DNA of 51,426 bases from Paraburkholderia sp. (GTDB taxonomy: Bacteria > Pseudomonadota > Gammaproteobacteria > Burkholderiales > Burkholderiaceae). Each line of letters opens with the position of its first letter. The first letter of the stretch is position 1. Below the pieces are notes generated by a model. The model was not told the origin of the DNA, made no database searches, and saw only the letters and a list, made by a program, of their open reading frames with translations. The translations under genes were made by a program, and so were the position numbers. Location of the stretch: positions 1 to 51,426 of the forward strand of contig NZ_JAMFSB010000367.1 in assembly GCF_026225065.1 (NCBI RefSeq), written 5' to 3'. This document shows positions 7,866 to 15,750 of this stretch, piece after piece.

Positions 7866-9440
7866 ATGCAAACCAGCGACAGAGCCGCACCCCCGCCCAT
7901 GCGCGGACTCCGACGTCTGCAAGCTTATCTGGAGGCGCGCATCAGCCAGGGTGCCGTGCTCGCGGGACGCCACCCGTTGACTATCGGTGCCCTCGGCACG
8001 CTGCTGGCGCTGGGCGCCTGTTGCCTCACACTGGTCACGCTGTACGACGGACGCGAGGACGCAATCGACCATGCGCGCGAGACTTCGCGCAACGTGGTAT
8101 CCATATTGAGCAATGACGTCCAGCGTCATCTCGAACTTGCGGATATTTCGCTTCAGGCGGTCGCTGGAGGTTTGCGCGATCCGCTCGTGATGAAGCTCGA
8201 CCCCGATATCCGTCACAAGGTCCTGTTCGACCGGACCATCACGGCAGAGTATGTGAGCGCGGTGTCGGCGCTGGATCGGAACGGCAATGTGATCGAGTTC
8301 GAAGGAACTACGCCGCCCAACGCCAATATGGCAGATCGCGATTACTTCTACCTCCAGGCGCAGAACCCGCGGCTCGGCCTGTACATCTCCAAGCCGTACC
8401 ACTCACGTCTGAGAAACGGCGCACGCTCGATCGCGCTTAGCCGCCGGGTCGATAACGCGGACGGCTCGTTTGGCGGCGTGGCCGTGATCGCCGTCAACCT
8501 CGAGTACTTTCAGCAACTGCTCGACAAACTGGGAGCCAGCCCGAACGGCATCACCGCCATTATCCGGACCGATGGGACGATCGTCGCACGCAGTCCCGAG
8601 ATCAAAGGCGAAACGCACTTCTTCACGCTTCGCTCGCCGACCTTTCACCTGATGCTCGACAACCAGAGCGGATCGTATCCCGGGGTTTCGCCAATCGACG
8701 GGATGACCCGTGACTACACGTTCGCGCACATCCCAGGCACTTCGCTGATTGCGGTCGTCGCGCCAGCCGAACAGGACGTACTCGGCGAGTGGCGGCGGCG
8801 CTCCGAAATCGTCGGCGCGCCGGCGCTGTTTGTCAGTACCACGTTTATCGTCGTCGTGTGGCTGCTGGCATTCGCATTGCGCGACCGCTCCGCGATGCAG
8901 TCGCAACTCGAGCATCTGGCGCAGACGGATTCGTTGACCGGACTCGACAACCGCCGTGCACTCGACAAAACGCTGCTGACCGAATGGCTTCGCATGAAGC
9001 GGACCGGACGCGAGCTGTCGGTGCTGTTCATCGACGCGGACCACTTCAAGAAGTACAACGACCAGCACGGTCATGCAGTGGGCGACTACGCGTTAAAGCG
9101 CATTGCAGCAGCGCTCGCACAGCACCTGGAGCGCCCCGGCGACTCCGTCGCGCGTTACGGCGGAGAAGAGTTCGTGGCGGTATTGCCCAATACGGGCGAG
9201 CGCGGCGCACTCAACGTTGCCGAGGCGATCCGGCGCGAAGTCGAGGTGTGCCACGACCCCGCCGGCCAGCGACGCATTCCGGCCGTTACCGTGAGCATCG
9301 GTTGCGGCACGGCAGACCAGGCGAGCGACGCCTCGCTTGAAGCATTCATGCGGCGCGCCGATGCTGCGCTTTACACCGCGAAGGCTGCCGGCCGCAACCG
9401 CGTGGTTTCTGCCGCAACGGCCGAAGCAGCGAATTCCTGA
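7866..9440 (+). CDS. Membrane diguanylate cyclase with periplasmic sensor domain (GGDEF)
   Basis: 524 aa. Hydrophobic segments at about residues 36-60 and 316-340 enclose a periplasmic sensor of about 250 residues whose pattern (FDRTITAEYVSAVSALDRNG, MADRDYF) fits a PDC/Cache-like fold. The GGDEF domain begins with QTDSLTGLDNRRALD. The active-site loop is GGEEF at residues 432-436, an accepted active variant, so the enzyme should make cyclic di-GMP from two GTP. RPGD at 423-426 lies exactly five residues before it, the canonical RxxD product-inhibition site. The ATG at 7866 lacks a strong Shine-Dalgarno. Lying after a chemoreceptor and behind a possible sigma-28 promoter, it probably tunes the motile-to-sessile switch. 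Confidence 0.93.
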   Translation: MQTSDRAAPPPMRGLRRLQAYLEARISQGAVLAGRHPLTIGALGTLLALGACCLTLVTLYDGREDAIDHARETSRNVVSILSNDVQRHLELADISLQAVAGGLRDPLVMKLDPDIRHKVLFDRTITAEYVSAVSALDRNGNVIEFEGTTPPNANMADRDYFYLQAQNPRLGLYISKPYHSRLRNGARSIALSRRVDNADGSFGGVAVIAVNLEYFQQLLDKLGASPNGITAIIRTDGTIVARSPEIKGETHFFTLRSPTFHLMLDNQSGSYPGVSPIDGMTRDYTFAHIPGTSLIAVVAPAEQDVLGEWRRRSEIVGAPALFVSTTFIVVVWLLAFALRDRSAMQSQLEHLAQTDSLTGLDNRRALDKTLLTEWLRMKRTGRELSVLFIDADHFKKYNDQHGHAVGDYALKRIAAALAQHLERPGDSVARYGGEEFVAVLPNTGERGALNVAEAIRREVEVCHDPAGQRRIPAVTVSIGCGTADQASDASLEAFMRRADAALYTAKAAGRNRVVSAATAEAANS

Positions 9441-9596
9441 GCTCTTCGCGACTTCGCCGCGCAATGTTAGTGCCCGGCTGCAAGGTTGTGTAAGGTGCAG
9501 ACGGACTTCCGTAACCCTGCAAACGGCTATCTCCACTATCGTGTCTACATGGTCGGCGCACTGTCGCGCCGACGCTGATCCGATGGAATCGATAAT

Positions 9597-10052
9597 ATGA
9601 AAAAGGCCTTTCTGAGCACGGCGTTGGCCGCGCTGCTCACCACCGCCACGCTCTCTGCAACCGCGCAGCAAGACGCCTCGCCGCCACCTCCGATGGACGG
9701 TCTGATGGGTCACGGGCAGCCCCCTCACGGCGAAGGCATGCCGCCGCCCCGCGGTCCGGGCTTCGCCGTTATCAACGACCTGGAACAGTTGCGCAGGCTT
9801 TACGCAATGACTGGACACGAAAGCGAAATCATCGGGGTCTATCACGATGTGCTCACCAGGACACAAGACCCGATGTTGCGGCACTTCGTTTATGAGTCTC
9901 TCGCGCGCGAACAACTGAAGCCGGCGAATCCGGATCAGGCCATCGCAACGCTGCGTACCAGCCTCGCCGAGGATATCGTCGAGGCCAACCGTGCGCCGCA
10001 CGGCGAGCACGCAGGCGCCGAGGTGCCGCACGCCTCGTCTCAGGCGCAGTAA
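9597..10052 (+). CDS. Small exported protein, Pro/His/Gly-rich, unknown function
   Basis: 151 aa. A good signal peptide is seen (MKKAFLSTALAALLTTATL, probable cleavage after ATA or SATA near residue 22). A disordered Pro, Gly, Met and His-rich stretch follows (PPPPMDGLMGHGQPPHGEGMPPP), then a helical part of about 80 residues (LEQLRRLYAMTGHESEI, VYESLAREQLKP), and a second His-bearing tail. I do not recognise a family. The His and Met residues could bind a metal, but there is no arranged motif. The gene stands alone between the cyclase and the NlpC/P60 gene. Signal peptide and codon use support a real gene. Confidence 0.75.
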   Translation: MKKAFLSTALAALLTTATLSATAQQDASPPPPMDGLMGHGQPPHGEGMPPPRGPGFAVINDLEQLRRLYAMTGHESEIIGVYHDVLTRTQDPMLRHFVYESLAREQLKPANPDQAIATLRTSLAEDIVEANRAPHGEHAGAEVPHASSQAQ

Positions 10053-10205
10053 TCCGCTCGCCGGGGTTGGCTGAGTAGTCCGCTGCGTGACTGGCTGAGT
10101 GGTTAAGCGCGCGGCTCGCTGACTAGCGCGCTGCGCGGTTCGCGCTGGTGGACGGCAGGCAGACCGTCGTATCATCTGCACCTTGGCCACCCACCGTCGA
10201 GCACC

Positions 10206-11792
10206 ATGCCGTCTGCCGCAGCGCCCCGCATCGAATCCGCATCTCCGCTATCGCCTCGCGTTGCCCCGCCACCTTCGTGGCGGGCTCGCACCCGCACGTG
10301 GCTGTGCCTGCCCACCGTCGCGCTGTGCCTCGCACTCGCGGCGTGCGTCACGCCGCCGTCTACGCCCGCTATACAGGCGCGCGTCGATCCGGTCAGCGTG
10401 TTCCCGATGGACGCCTACGACCAGAACGTCGATCACTGGATCGACCCAGCCAGCGCTAGCTACGATCAGCCGTTCCTGAGTGCTGCGGACCAGCGCACTC
10501 ATTTCGAAGCGTTGCGCGCCCGCTACTTCGGCACAGCAGAAGGCGATGCTTCGCCGTGGAATCGCGCTTACGTCGACACACGCGTCTACCGCGATGGTGG
10601 AGCGGACATCGCCGCCCTGCAGCGCCGCCGTATTGCGGAGTTCGACAACACCGGCAAGGCCGCCGACGAACTCGGCTACGGCCAGAATTTCCGGCCTCAC
10701 ACAAAGGCCTGGATCGACGCCATCGAGCAGAACATGGACGTCGGCCAATTCGAACGTGCGCCTGGCTATTCCTCTGCGCGCCGCGCCATTGCAACCGGTA
10801 ATGCGCTGGTGCGTGAACTGCCGACCATCGACCCGTCGTTCTACGATCACCGCCTCGCTGGCGAAGGCTATCCGTTCGACAATCTGCAAGTCTCGGCAGC
10901 CCATCCCGGCACGCCGCTCTATGTGCTGGGCAGCAGTCTCGACGGCGGTTGGTACTACGTGCAGACGCCCGACGTGCAAGGCTGGGTGCGCAGTGACGAG
11001 GTCGGCCTCGTGAACGACGCGTTTATCGACATCTGGCGCAGCGCAGCACGCAACGGACTCGCCGCCGTCATCGTGGCATCGGCGCCCGTGCGCGACAACC
11101 AGGGCACCTTCCGTTTCGATGCACCCGCCGGCACCTTGCTACCGGTCGCACCCGACGATAGCGCAACCCAGCGCAGCGTGATGGTCCCCGCCCGCGACGC
11201 GAACGGTCACGCCGTGGCACGCATCGCACAACTAAGCGATGCTCAGGTGAGCACCGCGCCCCTCACGGCCACGCCGCGACATCTGGCGATGCTGATCAAG
11301 GCGCTGATCGGCCGGCCGTATGGTTGGGGCAATGCCGACTTCTACAACGATTGCTCGTCCGAAACGCAAGGCATCTTCGCCGCATTCGGTGTATGGCTGC
11401 CGCGTCACTCGTCGACGCAGATGAGCGCCGGGAGCATGACCGATCTGTCCGCCGACACGCCGGCGCAACGCCTCGCTTACCTCGCCCAGCACGGCGTGCC
11501 GATGCGCACACTCATCTATATCGGCGGCCACGTCATGCTGTATCTCGGCAACGCCACGCGCGACGGTCAAGTGGTGCCCGTGGTCTATCAGGACGTGTGG
11601 GGCTTGCGACCGTCGGACAACAGCCGCCGCGCGGTGATTGGCGGCTCGGTGATCCTGCCGCTGCTCGTGCACATCCCCGAGGATTCGAGCCTGCAATCGC
11701 TCGCGGGCACACGCATCTTCCAGATCAGCATCATCGGCGCGCCTGCTGAAGGCACGCCCGTTCAACTTGACGACGACAATCCCGCCGGCTGA
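10206..11792 (+). CDS. NlpC/P60 family peptidoglycan endopeptidase, SH3-containing lipoprotein
   Basis: 528 aa. A hydrophobic segment ends in LALAAC with Cys47 as the likely lipidated residue; the 46-residue leader is long but no better start is visible. The order fits proteins with an N-terminal NlpC-stabilising region (about 60-200), SH3 domains (about 220-330, around YVQTPDVQGWVRSDEVGL) and a C-terminal NlpC/P60 catalytic domain (about 360-480). Catalytic Cys383 sits in NDCSSE and His442 in GGHVMLYLG. Such enzymes cut the gamma-D-Glu to diamino-acid bond in stem peptides, for remodelling or recycling the cell wall. As an anchored lipoprotein it should act in the periplasm. It forms a single transcription unit. 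Confidence 0.88.
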   Translation: MPSAAAPRIESASPLSPRVAPPPSWRARTRTWLCLPTVALCLALAACVTPPSTPAIQARVDPVSVFPMDAYDQNVDHWIDPASASYDQPFLSAADQRTHFEALRARYFGTAEGDASPWNRAYVDTRVYRDGGADIAALQRRRIAEFDNTGKAADELGYGQNFRPHTKAWIDAIEQNMDVGQFERAPGYSSARRAIATGNALVRELPTIDPSFYDHRLAGEGYPFDNLQVSAAHPGTPLYVLGSSLDGGWYYVQTPDVQGWVRSDEVGLVNDAFIDIWRSAARNGLAAVIVASAPVRDNQGTFRFDAPAGTLLPVAPDDSATQRSVMVPARDANGHAVARIAQLSDAQVSTAPLTATPRHLAMLIKALIGRPYGWGNADFYNDCSSETQGIFAAFGVWLPRHSSTQMSAGSMTDLSADTPAQRLAYLAQHGVPMRTLIYIGGHVMLYLGNATRDGQVVPVVYQDVWGLRPSDNSRRAVIGGSVILPLLVHIPEDSSLQSLAGTRIFQISIIGAPAEGTPVQLDDDNPAG

Positions 11793-11905
11793 CAACAGGT
11801 TCGCTTCCGCATACTTCGACCCTGGCATGGCACTTGCAGCAGGTACCTGCAAGCGCAGGGACTCACGCCCCTGTCATGATCAACCACAAGTTATCCGGAG
11901 GCGTT

Positions 11906-12061
11906 ATGTTGGGAACCATTCTTCTGATCGTTCTGATCCTGCTGCTCATCGGCGCCTTTCCGGCATGGCCGCATAGCCGCTCATGGGGTTATGCGCCGAC
12001 GGGCACCATCGGCATTGTCGTCATCGTCGTGATCGTTCTGGTCGTGATGGGGCAGATATAA
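11906..12061 (+). CDS. DUF3309 small membrane protein
   Basis: 51 aa from the ATG at 11906, which has CGGAGG six bases upstream; a longer reading from 11834 is not supported. Two hydrophobic segments, LGTILLIVLILLLIGAFP at the start and GTIGIVVIVVIVLVVMGQI at the end, flank the motif WPHSRSWGYAPTG, which is the mark of DUF3309. The function is not known. These peptides are widespread in proteobacteria and probably sit in the inner membrane. A strong hairpin follows 25 bases after the stop, so it is monocistronic. Confidence 0.85.
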   Translation: MLGTILLIVLILLLIGAFPAWPHSRSWGYAPTGTIGIVVIVVIVLVVMGQI

Positions 12062-12086
12062 CCCACATATAGCGACACCGCGGAAC

Positions 12087-12136
12087 GCGTAGCCCGTCAG
12101 TTTTACCGTTTGTTTTGTCAAACTGGCGGGCTACGC
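12087..12136 (+). terminator. Long-stem hairpin after DUF3309
   Basis: GCGTAGCCCG-T-CAGTTT (12087-12103) pairs with AAACTG-G-CGGGCTACGC (12120-12136): 16 base pairs plus one central T-G wobble and a 16-base loop. It follows the DUF3309 stop by 25 bases. No T-run follows, but the stem is strong. Confidence 0.6.
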
Positions 12137-12449
12137 GCCCAATTGAGCGTCCGCAGTCCAACCACAGTCCCAACTACTGGCAACACCCCGCCCGCATCGC
12201 GCAGTGATTCTTACACTGCCCCGGCAATCCATGCATTGTTGTTTCGCACATCTTCCATTCCCCAGCACGTAGCGCCAGACAGGCGTTATCCACGCCCAGC
12301 GCAGGCATCAATCGCCTGAGCATCTCTTTCTGTCGTCGCAATCTGCGCCTGCATGCCGCCCCAAGGTAAGGCACGCTGCTTGCGGCCGATAAAAGTGAGC
12401 AGATGGCTATCTGTCTGCGTGACTACCTTACCTTCTGGAGGATCTGAAA
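12137..12449 (+). other. Leader region of the glycine-rich protein gene, with a sigma-28-like box
   Basis: About 310 bases with no supported gene. TAAG (12367-12370) and a perfect GCCGATAA (12385-12392) resemble a sigma-28 promoter but are spaced 14 rather than 15 bases apart and the -35 side is poor. The Shine-Dalgarno CTGGAGGATCT lies just before the next gene. An 8-base match is expected once or twice by chance in a window this size. Confidence 0.25.
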
Positions 12450-12830
12450 ATGAACAGCACAACGAAGAAAATTCTTGCTTCGGCGCTCGTCATGGCCCTG
12501 TCTGGTGGTGTGTATGCGGCGGGTAGCGCTGGCGGCTCTGGTGCGGGTGCGGGTAGCGCAGGTGCTGGAGCCGGAGGCAGTGCCGGTGTAGGCGGAGCGA
12601 GCGGCAATGGTGGTGGGGTTGGCGCAGGCGGGCCGGTTGCGCCGAGCGGCGCGGGCACCGTGCACAGCCCGGCCGACACCAGCGGCTATGGTTCGCCCGG
12701 CACGACCGCAACCGGCGGCGGCATGGGTACGGGTTCGGGCGCATCGCCTAACTCGGCTACAAGCCCCGGTAACAACAGCACCAGCCCGAACCAGATGGCG
12801 CCGAACAGCACGATGCAGAACGGCCAGTAA
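12450..12830 (+). CDS. Secreted glycine/alanine/serine-rich low-complexity protein
   Basis: 126 aa. A signal peptide (MNSTTKKILASALVMALSG, cleavage near VYAAG) precedes about 100 residues that are almost only Gly, Ala, Ser, Pro, Asn and Thr, including GSGAGAGSAGAGAGG and later SPNSATSPGNNSTSPNQ. The tail loses Gly and gains Asn, Pro and Met. The composition predicts a disordered, perhaps surface-exposed or cell-wall-filling protein. No family is assigned. A strong GGAGG lies upstream of the ATG, and a GC hairpin follows, so it looks like a single-gene unit. Confidence 0.7.
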   Translation: MNSTTKKILASALVMALSGGVYAAGSAGGSGAGAGSAGAGAGGSAGVGGASGNGGGVGAGGPVAPSGAGTVHSPADTSGYGSPGTTATGGGMGTGSGASPNSATSPGNNSTSPNQMAPNSTMQNGQ

Positions 12831-12856
12831 CCTGGCGCAGAGATGCGCTACATGAA

Positions 12857-12878
12857 GCGGCGGCGCTCGCGCCGCCGC
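12857..12878 (+). terminator. GC-rich hairpin after the glycine-rich gene
   Basis: GCGGCGGCG (12857-12865) and CGCCGCCGC (12870-12878) form a 9-bp stem with a CTCG loop, 26 bases after the stop. No T-run follows. Confidence 0.45.
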
Positions 12879-12955
12879 AACCTATTGCACGGGTCGCAAC
12901 AGTGCGTCTGCAGCCCACATAACTTGCCTGATTCGTGTTCTTCGAGGAAGCCATC

Positions 12956-14512
12956 ATGCCAACAGATGCCCGGCGCGTCATCAGCCTGACGCAACTAGCC
13001 ACAGAGCACGCAACACGCGTCGAGGTTGACGGCGAGAAGATCCTGCTTGTACGCGACGGCGACACGGTGCGAGCCTTCGGTGCCGACTGCCCCCATGCCG
13101 GCGGGCCACTCGAAGAAGGCGCCCTTTGCAACGGCCATATCGTTTGCCCGTGGCACAAGGGAACGTTTGACGCCACCAGCGGAGACGTCCTCGAACCGCC
13201 CGCACTCATGGGGCTGGACCGTTACCCGGCAGAAGTGCGGGATGGTGAAGTGATGGTTACGCCGCAAAAGATGGAAAGACCGCGCGCGACAACGCCCACC
13301 GACACACCGAAATTCGTCGTGATCGGCGCGGGCGCGGCAGGCGCGGCGGCCTGCTCCGAGCTACGCAGGCGGGGCTTCAATGGGCGCATTACGCTAATCG
13401 GAGAAGAATCTCAGGAGCCATACGACCGGACCGCGCTGAGCAAATTCGTGCCATCGGGGGAGATGGCCGTCAAGGATGTGCCGCCGCTGCTACCCGAGCA
13501 CTGGCTGGAGAACGAGCAAATCGAGCGGATCACCGCGACGATCGCCGAGCTCGATGTTCCAAAGCGCCAGATTCGCCTCAAGGACGGGCGCGAACTGGCG
13601 TACGACACCGCGCTGCTGGCGTCCGGAAGCACGCCCAAGGCACCCCCCATCCCGGGCTGCGACCTAGAATCGGTGCACCTGCTGCGCAATCTGCAGGACG
13701 CCAGTGCGTTGTGCGAGACGCTGAAATCGGCACAGCACGCCGTCATCGTCGGCAGCAGCTTTATCGCACTTGAAGTGGCGTCAGCGCTGCGCGAGCGTGG
13801 CACTCAGGTCACCATCGTGTCGCCTGAAAAAGTGCCCTTCGAGCGTCAATTCGGCGCCGGCCTCGGCGCGCTGTTTCTGCGCCTGCACGAGAGCCATGGC
13901 GTCACCTTCCGACTGAACGAGAAGGTGACGGAGCTTACCGGTGATAGGCGCGTGCGGGATGTCGTGCTCGAGAACGGCACGCGCATCGCTGCGGACGTGG
14001 TCCTGCTTGCCACAGGGGTCTCGCCTGCAACCGGTTTCATCAAAGGACTGCCGTTGCAAAAGGACGGCGGTGTGCTGGTCAACGCTGGCATGCAGGCAGC
14101 GCCTGGTCTCTACGCTGCCGGAGATATCGCGGCGTTTCCGTTATATGAGGATCAGGAACCCGTGCGTATCGAACACTGGCGCCTCGCGCAGCAGCATGGA
14201 TTTATCGCCGCGCGGAACATGCACGGCGCACGCAAACCTTACACGGGCGTACCGTACTTCTGGACTTATCACTACGGCAAGAACTTTGAATACTTGGGGC
14301 ACGCCAGCGGCTGGGACACCGTGACCATTGATGGCGATCTGGAGCAGCACCGCTTCCTCGCCCTGTTTGTGAAGGCGAACATCGTCATAGCGGCACTGGC
14401 CTGCGGACGCGAAGCCGCGACCGCGCGGCTGATCGAATCGATGCAAATGGGCGTCTCGCCCTCTGAAGCGCTTCGATTAGCCAAGGAACAGGAAAACGCC
14501 ACCGCCGGGTGA
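12956..14512 (+). CDS. Rieske-domain FAD/NAD(P)-dependent oxidoreductase (AIFM3-like fusion)
   Basis: 518 aa from the ATG at 12956, which has AGGAAG six bases upstream; a start 21 bases earlier is less likely. Residues 1-105 are a Rieske [2Fe-2S] domain with ligands Cys45, His47, Cys64 and His67 (CPHAG and CPWHKG). Residues about 115-420 are a pyridine nucleotide-disulphide reductase fold: VVIGAGAAGAAA binds FAD, AVIVGSSFIALEVA is the NAD(P) site, and LYAAGDIAAFP is the second FAD motif. The C-terminal about 90 residues are the reductase dimerisation-type domain. It should move electrons from NAD(P)H through FAD to the Rieske centre, but the final acceptor is unknown. No oxygenase component is adjacent. 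A small coding gene follows after 44 bp. Confidence 0.9.
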   Translation: MPTDARRVISLTQLATEHATRVEVDGEKILLVRDGDTVRAFGADCPHAGGPLEEGALCNGHIVCPWHKGTFDATSGDVLEPPALMGLDRYPAEVRDGEVMVTPQKMERPRATTPTDTPKFVVIGAGAAGAAACSELRRRGFNGRITLIGEESQEPYDRTALSKFVPSGEMAVKDVPPLLPEHWLENEQIERITATIAELDVPKRQIRLKDGRELAYDTALLASGSTPKAPPIPGCDLESVHLLRNLQDASALCETLKSAQHAVIVGSSFIALEVASALRERGTQVTIVSPEKVPFERQFGAGLGALFLRLHESHGVTFRLNEKVTELTGDRRVRDVVLENGTRIAADVVLLATGVSPATGFIKGLPLQKDGGVLVNAGMQAAPGLYAAGDIAAFPLYEDQEPVRIEHWRLAQQHGFIAARNMHGARKPYTGVPYFWTYHYGKNFEYLGHASGWDTVTIDGDLEQHRFLALFVKANIVIAALACGREAATARLIESMQMGVSPSEALRLAKEQENATAG

Positions 14513-14556
14513 GCATCCGGTTGTCAAAACAATCCCGAAACCACAGCGAAAAAACA

Positions 14557-14820
14557 ATGAATCACCGAGACGTGGAACAAGAACTTCGGCACCTCGAATG
14601 TGTGTTCGGACACCTCACGGCCGCCAATACGGTCCCATCGCTTACGTACTGGCGCAGCCGCCTCAATTCGCTGCGCCAGGCCTCGATCGCGCCGCAGCAG
14701 CGCAACCGCATCGGTCGCCTGGAGCAGCAACTGCTGAAACTTGAAGCGCCCAAACGCGAGACCGCCGGGGCCGCGTCGCAAGAGACGCGCACCAATCCCC
14801 CTCAGCGTACGCCGCGCTAA
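14557..14820 (+). CDS. Small helical protein, unknown function
   Basis: 87 aa from the ATG at 14557; the in-frame sequence upstream has no coding character. The middle is predicted helical and probably coiled-coil (DVEQELRHLECVFGHL, then QQRNRIGRLEQQLLKLEAP), with a polar Thr/Pro/Arg tail. No family is recognised. It lies 44 bp after the Rieske reductase on the same strand and may be co-transcribed. The stop is 3 bp from the convergent GT9 gene. Confidence 0.6.
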   Translation: MNHRDVEQELRHLECVFGHLTAANTVPSLTYWRSRLNSLRQASIAPQQRNRIGRLEQQLLKLEAPKRETAGAASQETRTNPPQRTPR

Positions 14821-14823
14821 CCT

Positions 14824-15711
14824 TCAGCGTGGATCCACTTCGAGGCGTAGGCGATCGAACGAACGCAACACACGGCCATCGGTAAGCGCCGTTTTCCAGT
14901 AGCGCTCCTTGAGTGCGCCGCCGGGGAACAGGTTGTAGGGCAACACAATCGCCCCCTGTCCCCAGTTAGGGCGCCAGGTCCGTGCGATGCCGCGTCGCAT
15001 GAACAGCGATAAAGTCGGCACCCCCAGGGCGGATGCCAGATGCCCGAGACCGGAATCGTTGCCGATAAACCATCCGGATTCAGCAATCCAGGCCGCCACA
15101 TCCGCGAGACTGTCGAATGACTGGAGCCGTTGGGCAGCCTCGTGGTCCATCAGCCAGGTGTGCCGTTCGCAAGGCGCAACCAGAAAGGTCGGCTGAAAAT
15201 CGCGCTGCACAAGCTTGCGCACCAGTGCGAGGTACTTGTTGCGCGGCCACATTTTTTCCACGTGACTGCCGGTGGGATGAATCGCCACTCGCCGCTCGTG
15301 GACCCGAAAGCGAATCCAGTTCGGCACGGCAATGCCATTGTGGCGAGTGACATCGGCGAGGCCAAAGTTGTCGCGCGCCGCAGCGACGATCATGTCGATC
15401 ATATGGCCAAACGCCTGAAAGGCTTCACAGCGGACGATTTCGCATACTTCGCCATTAGCCGCAAGCGATGCGCCGACTGGGGTCGAGCGCAGCTGGATCA
15501 CCAGATCGAATTTTCCGCTCGCCTCCCGCTCGTGACGCACGTCGACGCCGGGAAACCAGTCGGCCAGATCCGCTATCACCCAGCTAAAGACGGTGAGGCG
15601 GTAACCGTTCCTTATCAGGTTGTTGACGAGCACCATCATCAACAACGCATCGCCGATGGCCGTCGGCATTGCTACGGCAATCGACGTAGCCCTTTCAAGC
15701 GTCGCCTTCAT
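14824..15711 (-). CDS. Glycosyltransferase family 9 (heptosyltransferase-like), copy 1
   Basis: 295 aa from the ATG at 15711; a GTG nine bases upstream is possible but sits too close to the GGGGA ribosome site. The N-terminal half (VAMPTAIGDALLMMVLVNNL) has the Rossmann-type acceptor domain, and FIGNDSGLGHLASALGVPTL is the GT9 signature for binding the nucleotide-sugar. Members add heptose or related sugars to lipopolysaccharide core in the cytoplasm. The length is short of a typical WaaC or WaaF (about 320-350). It is a paralogue of the next gene, from which it is separated by about 40 bp, and ends 3 bp from the convergent small gene. The substrate is unknown. Confidence 0.85.
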   Translation of the reverse strand: MKATLERATSIAVAMPTAIGDALLMMVLVNNLIRNGYRLTVFSWVIADLADWFPGVDVRHEREASGKFDLVIQLRSTPVGASLAANGEVCEIVRCEAFQAFGHMIDMIVAAARDNFGLADVTRHNGIAVPNWIRFRVHERRVAIHPTGSHVEKMWPRNKYLALVRKLVQRDFQPTFLVAPCERHTWLMDHEAAQRLQSFDSLADVAAWIAESGWFIGNDSGLGHLASALGVPTLSLFMRRGIARTWRPNWGQGAIVLPYNLFPGGALKERYWKTALTDGRVLRSFDRLRLEVDPR

Positions 15712-15750
15712 CTTCAACACATCCCCGTTGAGCTTCTTATGTTTGCCTAA

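Noticed and set aside
12367..12392. Sigma-28 promoter before the glycine-rich gene
   Set aside because: Perfect -10 box but spacing of 14 and a poor -35; kept only as a weak note because one such 8-mer is expected by chance.
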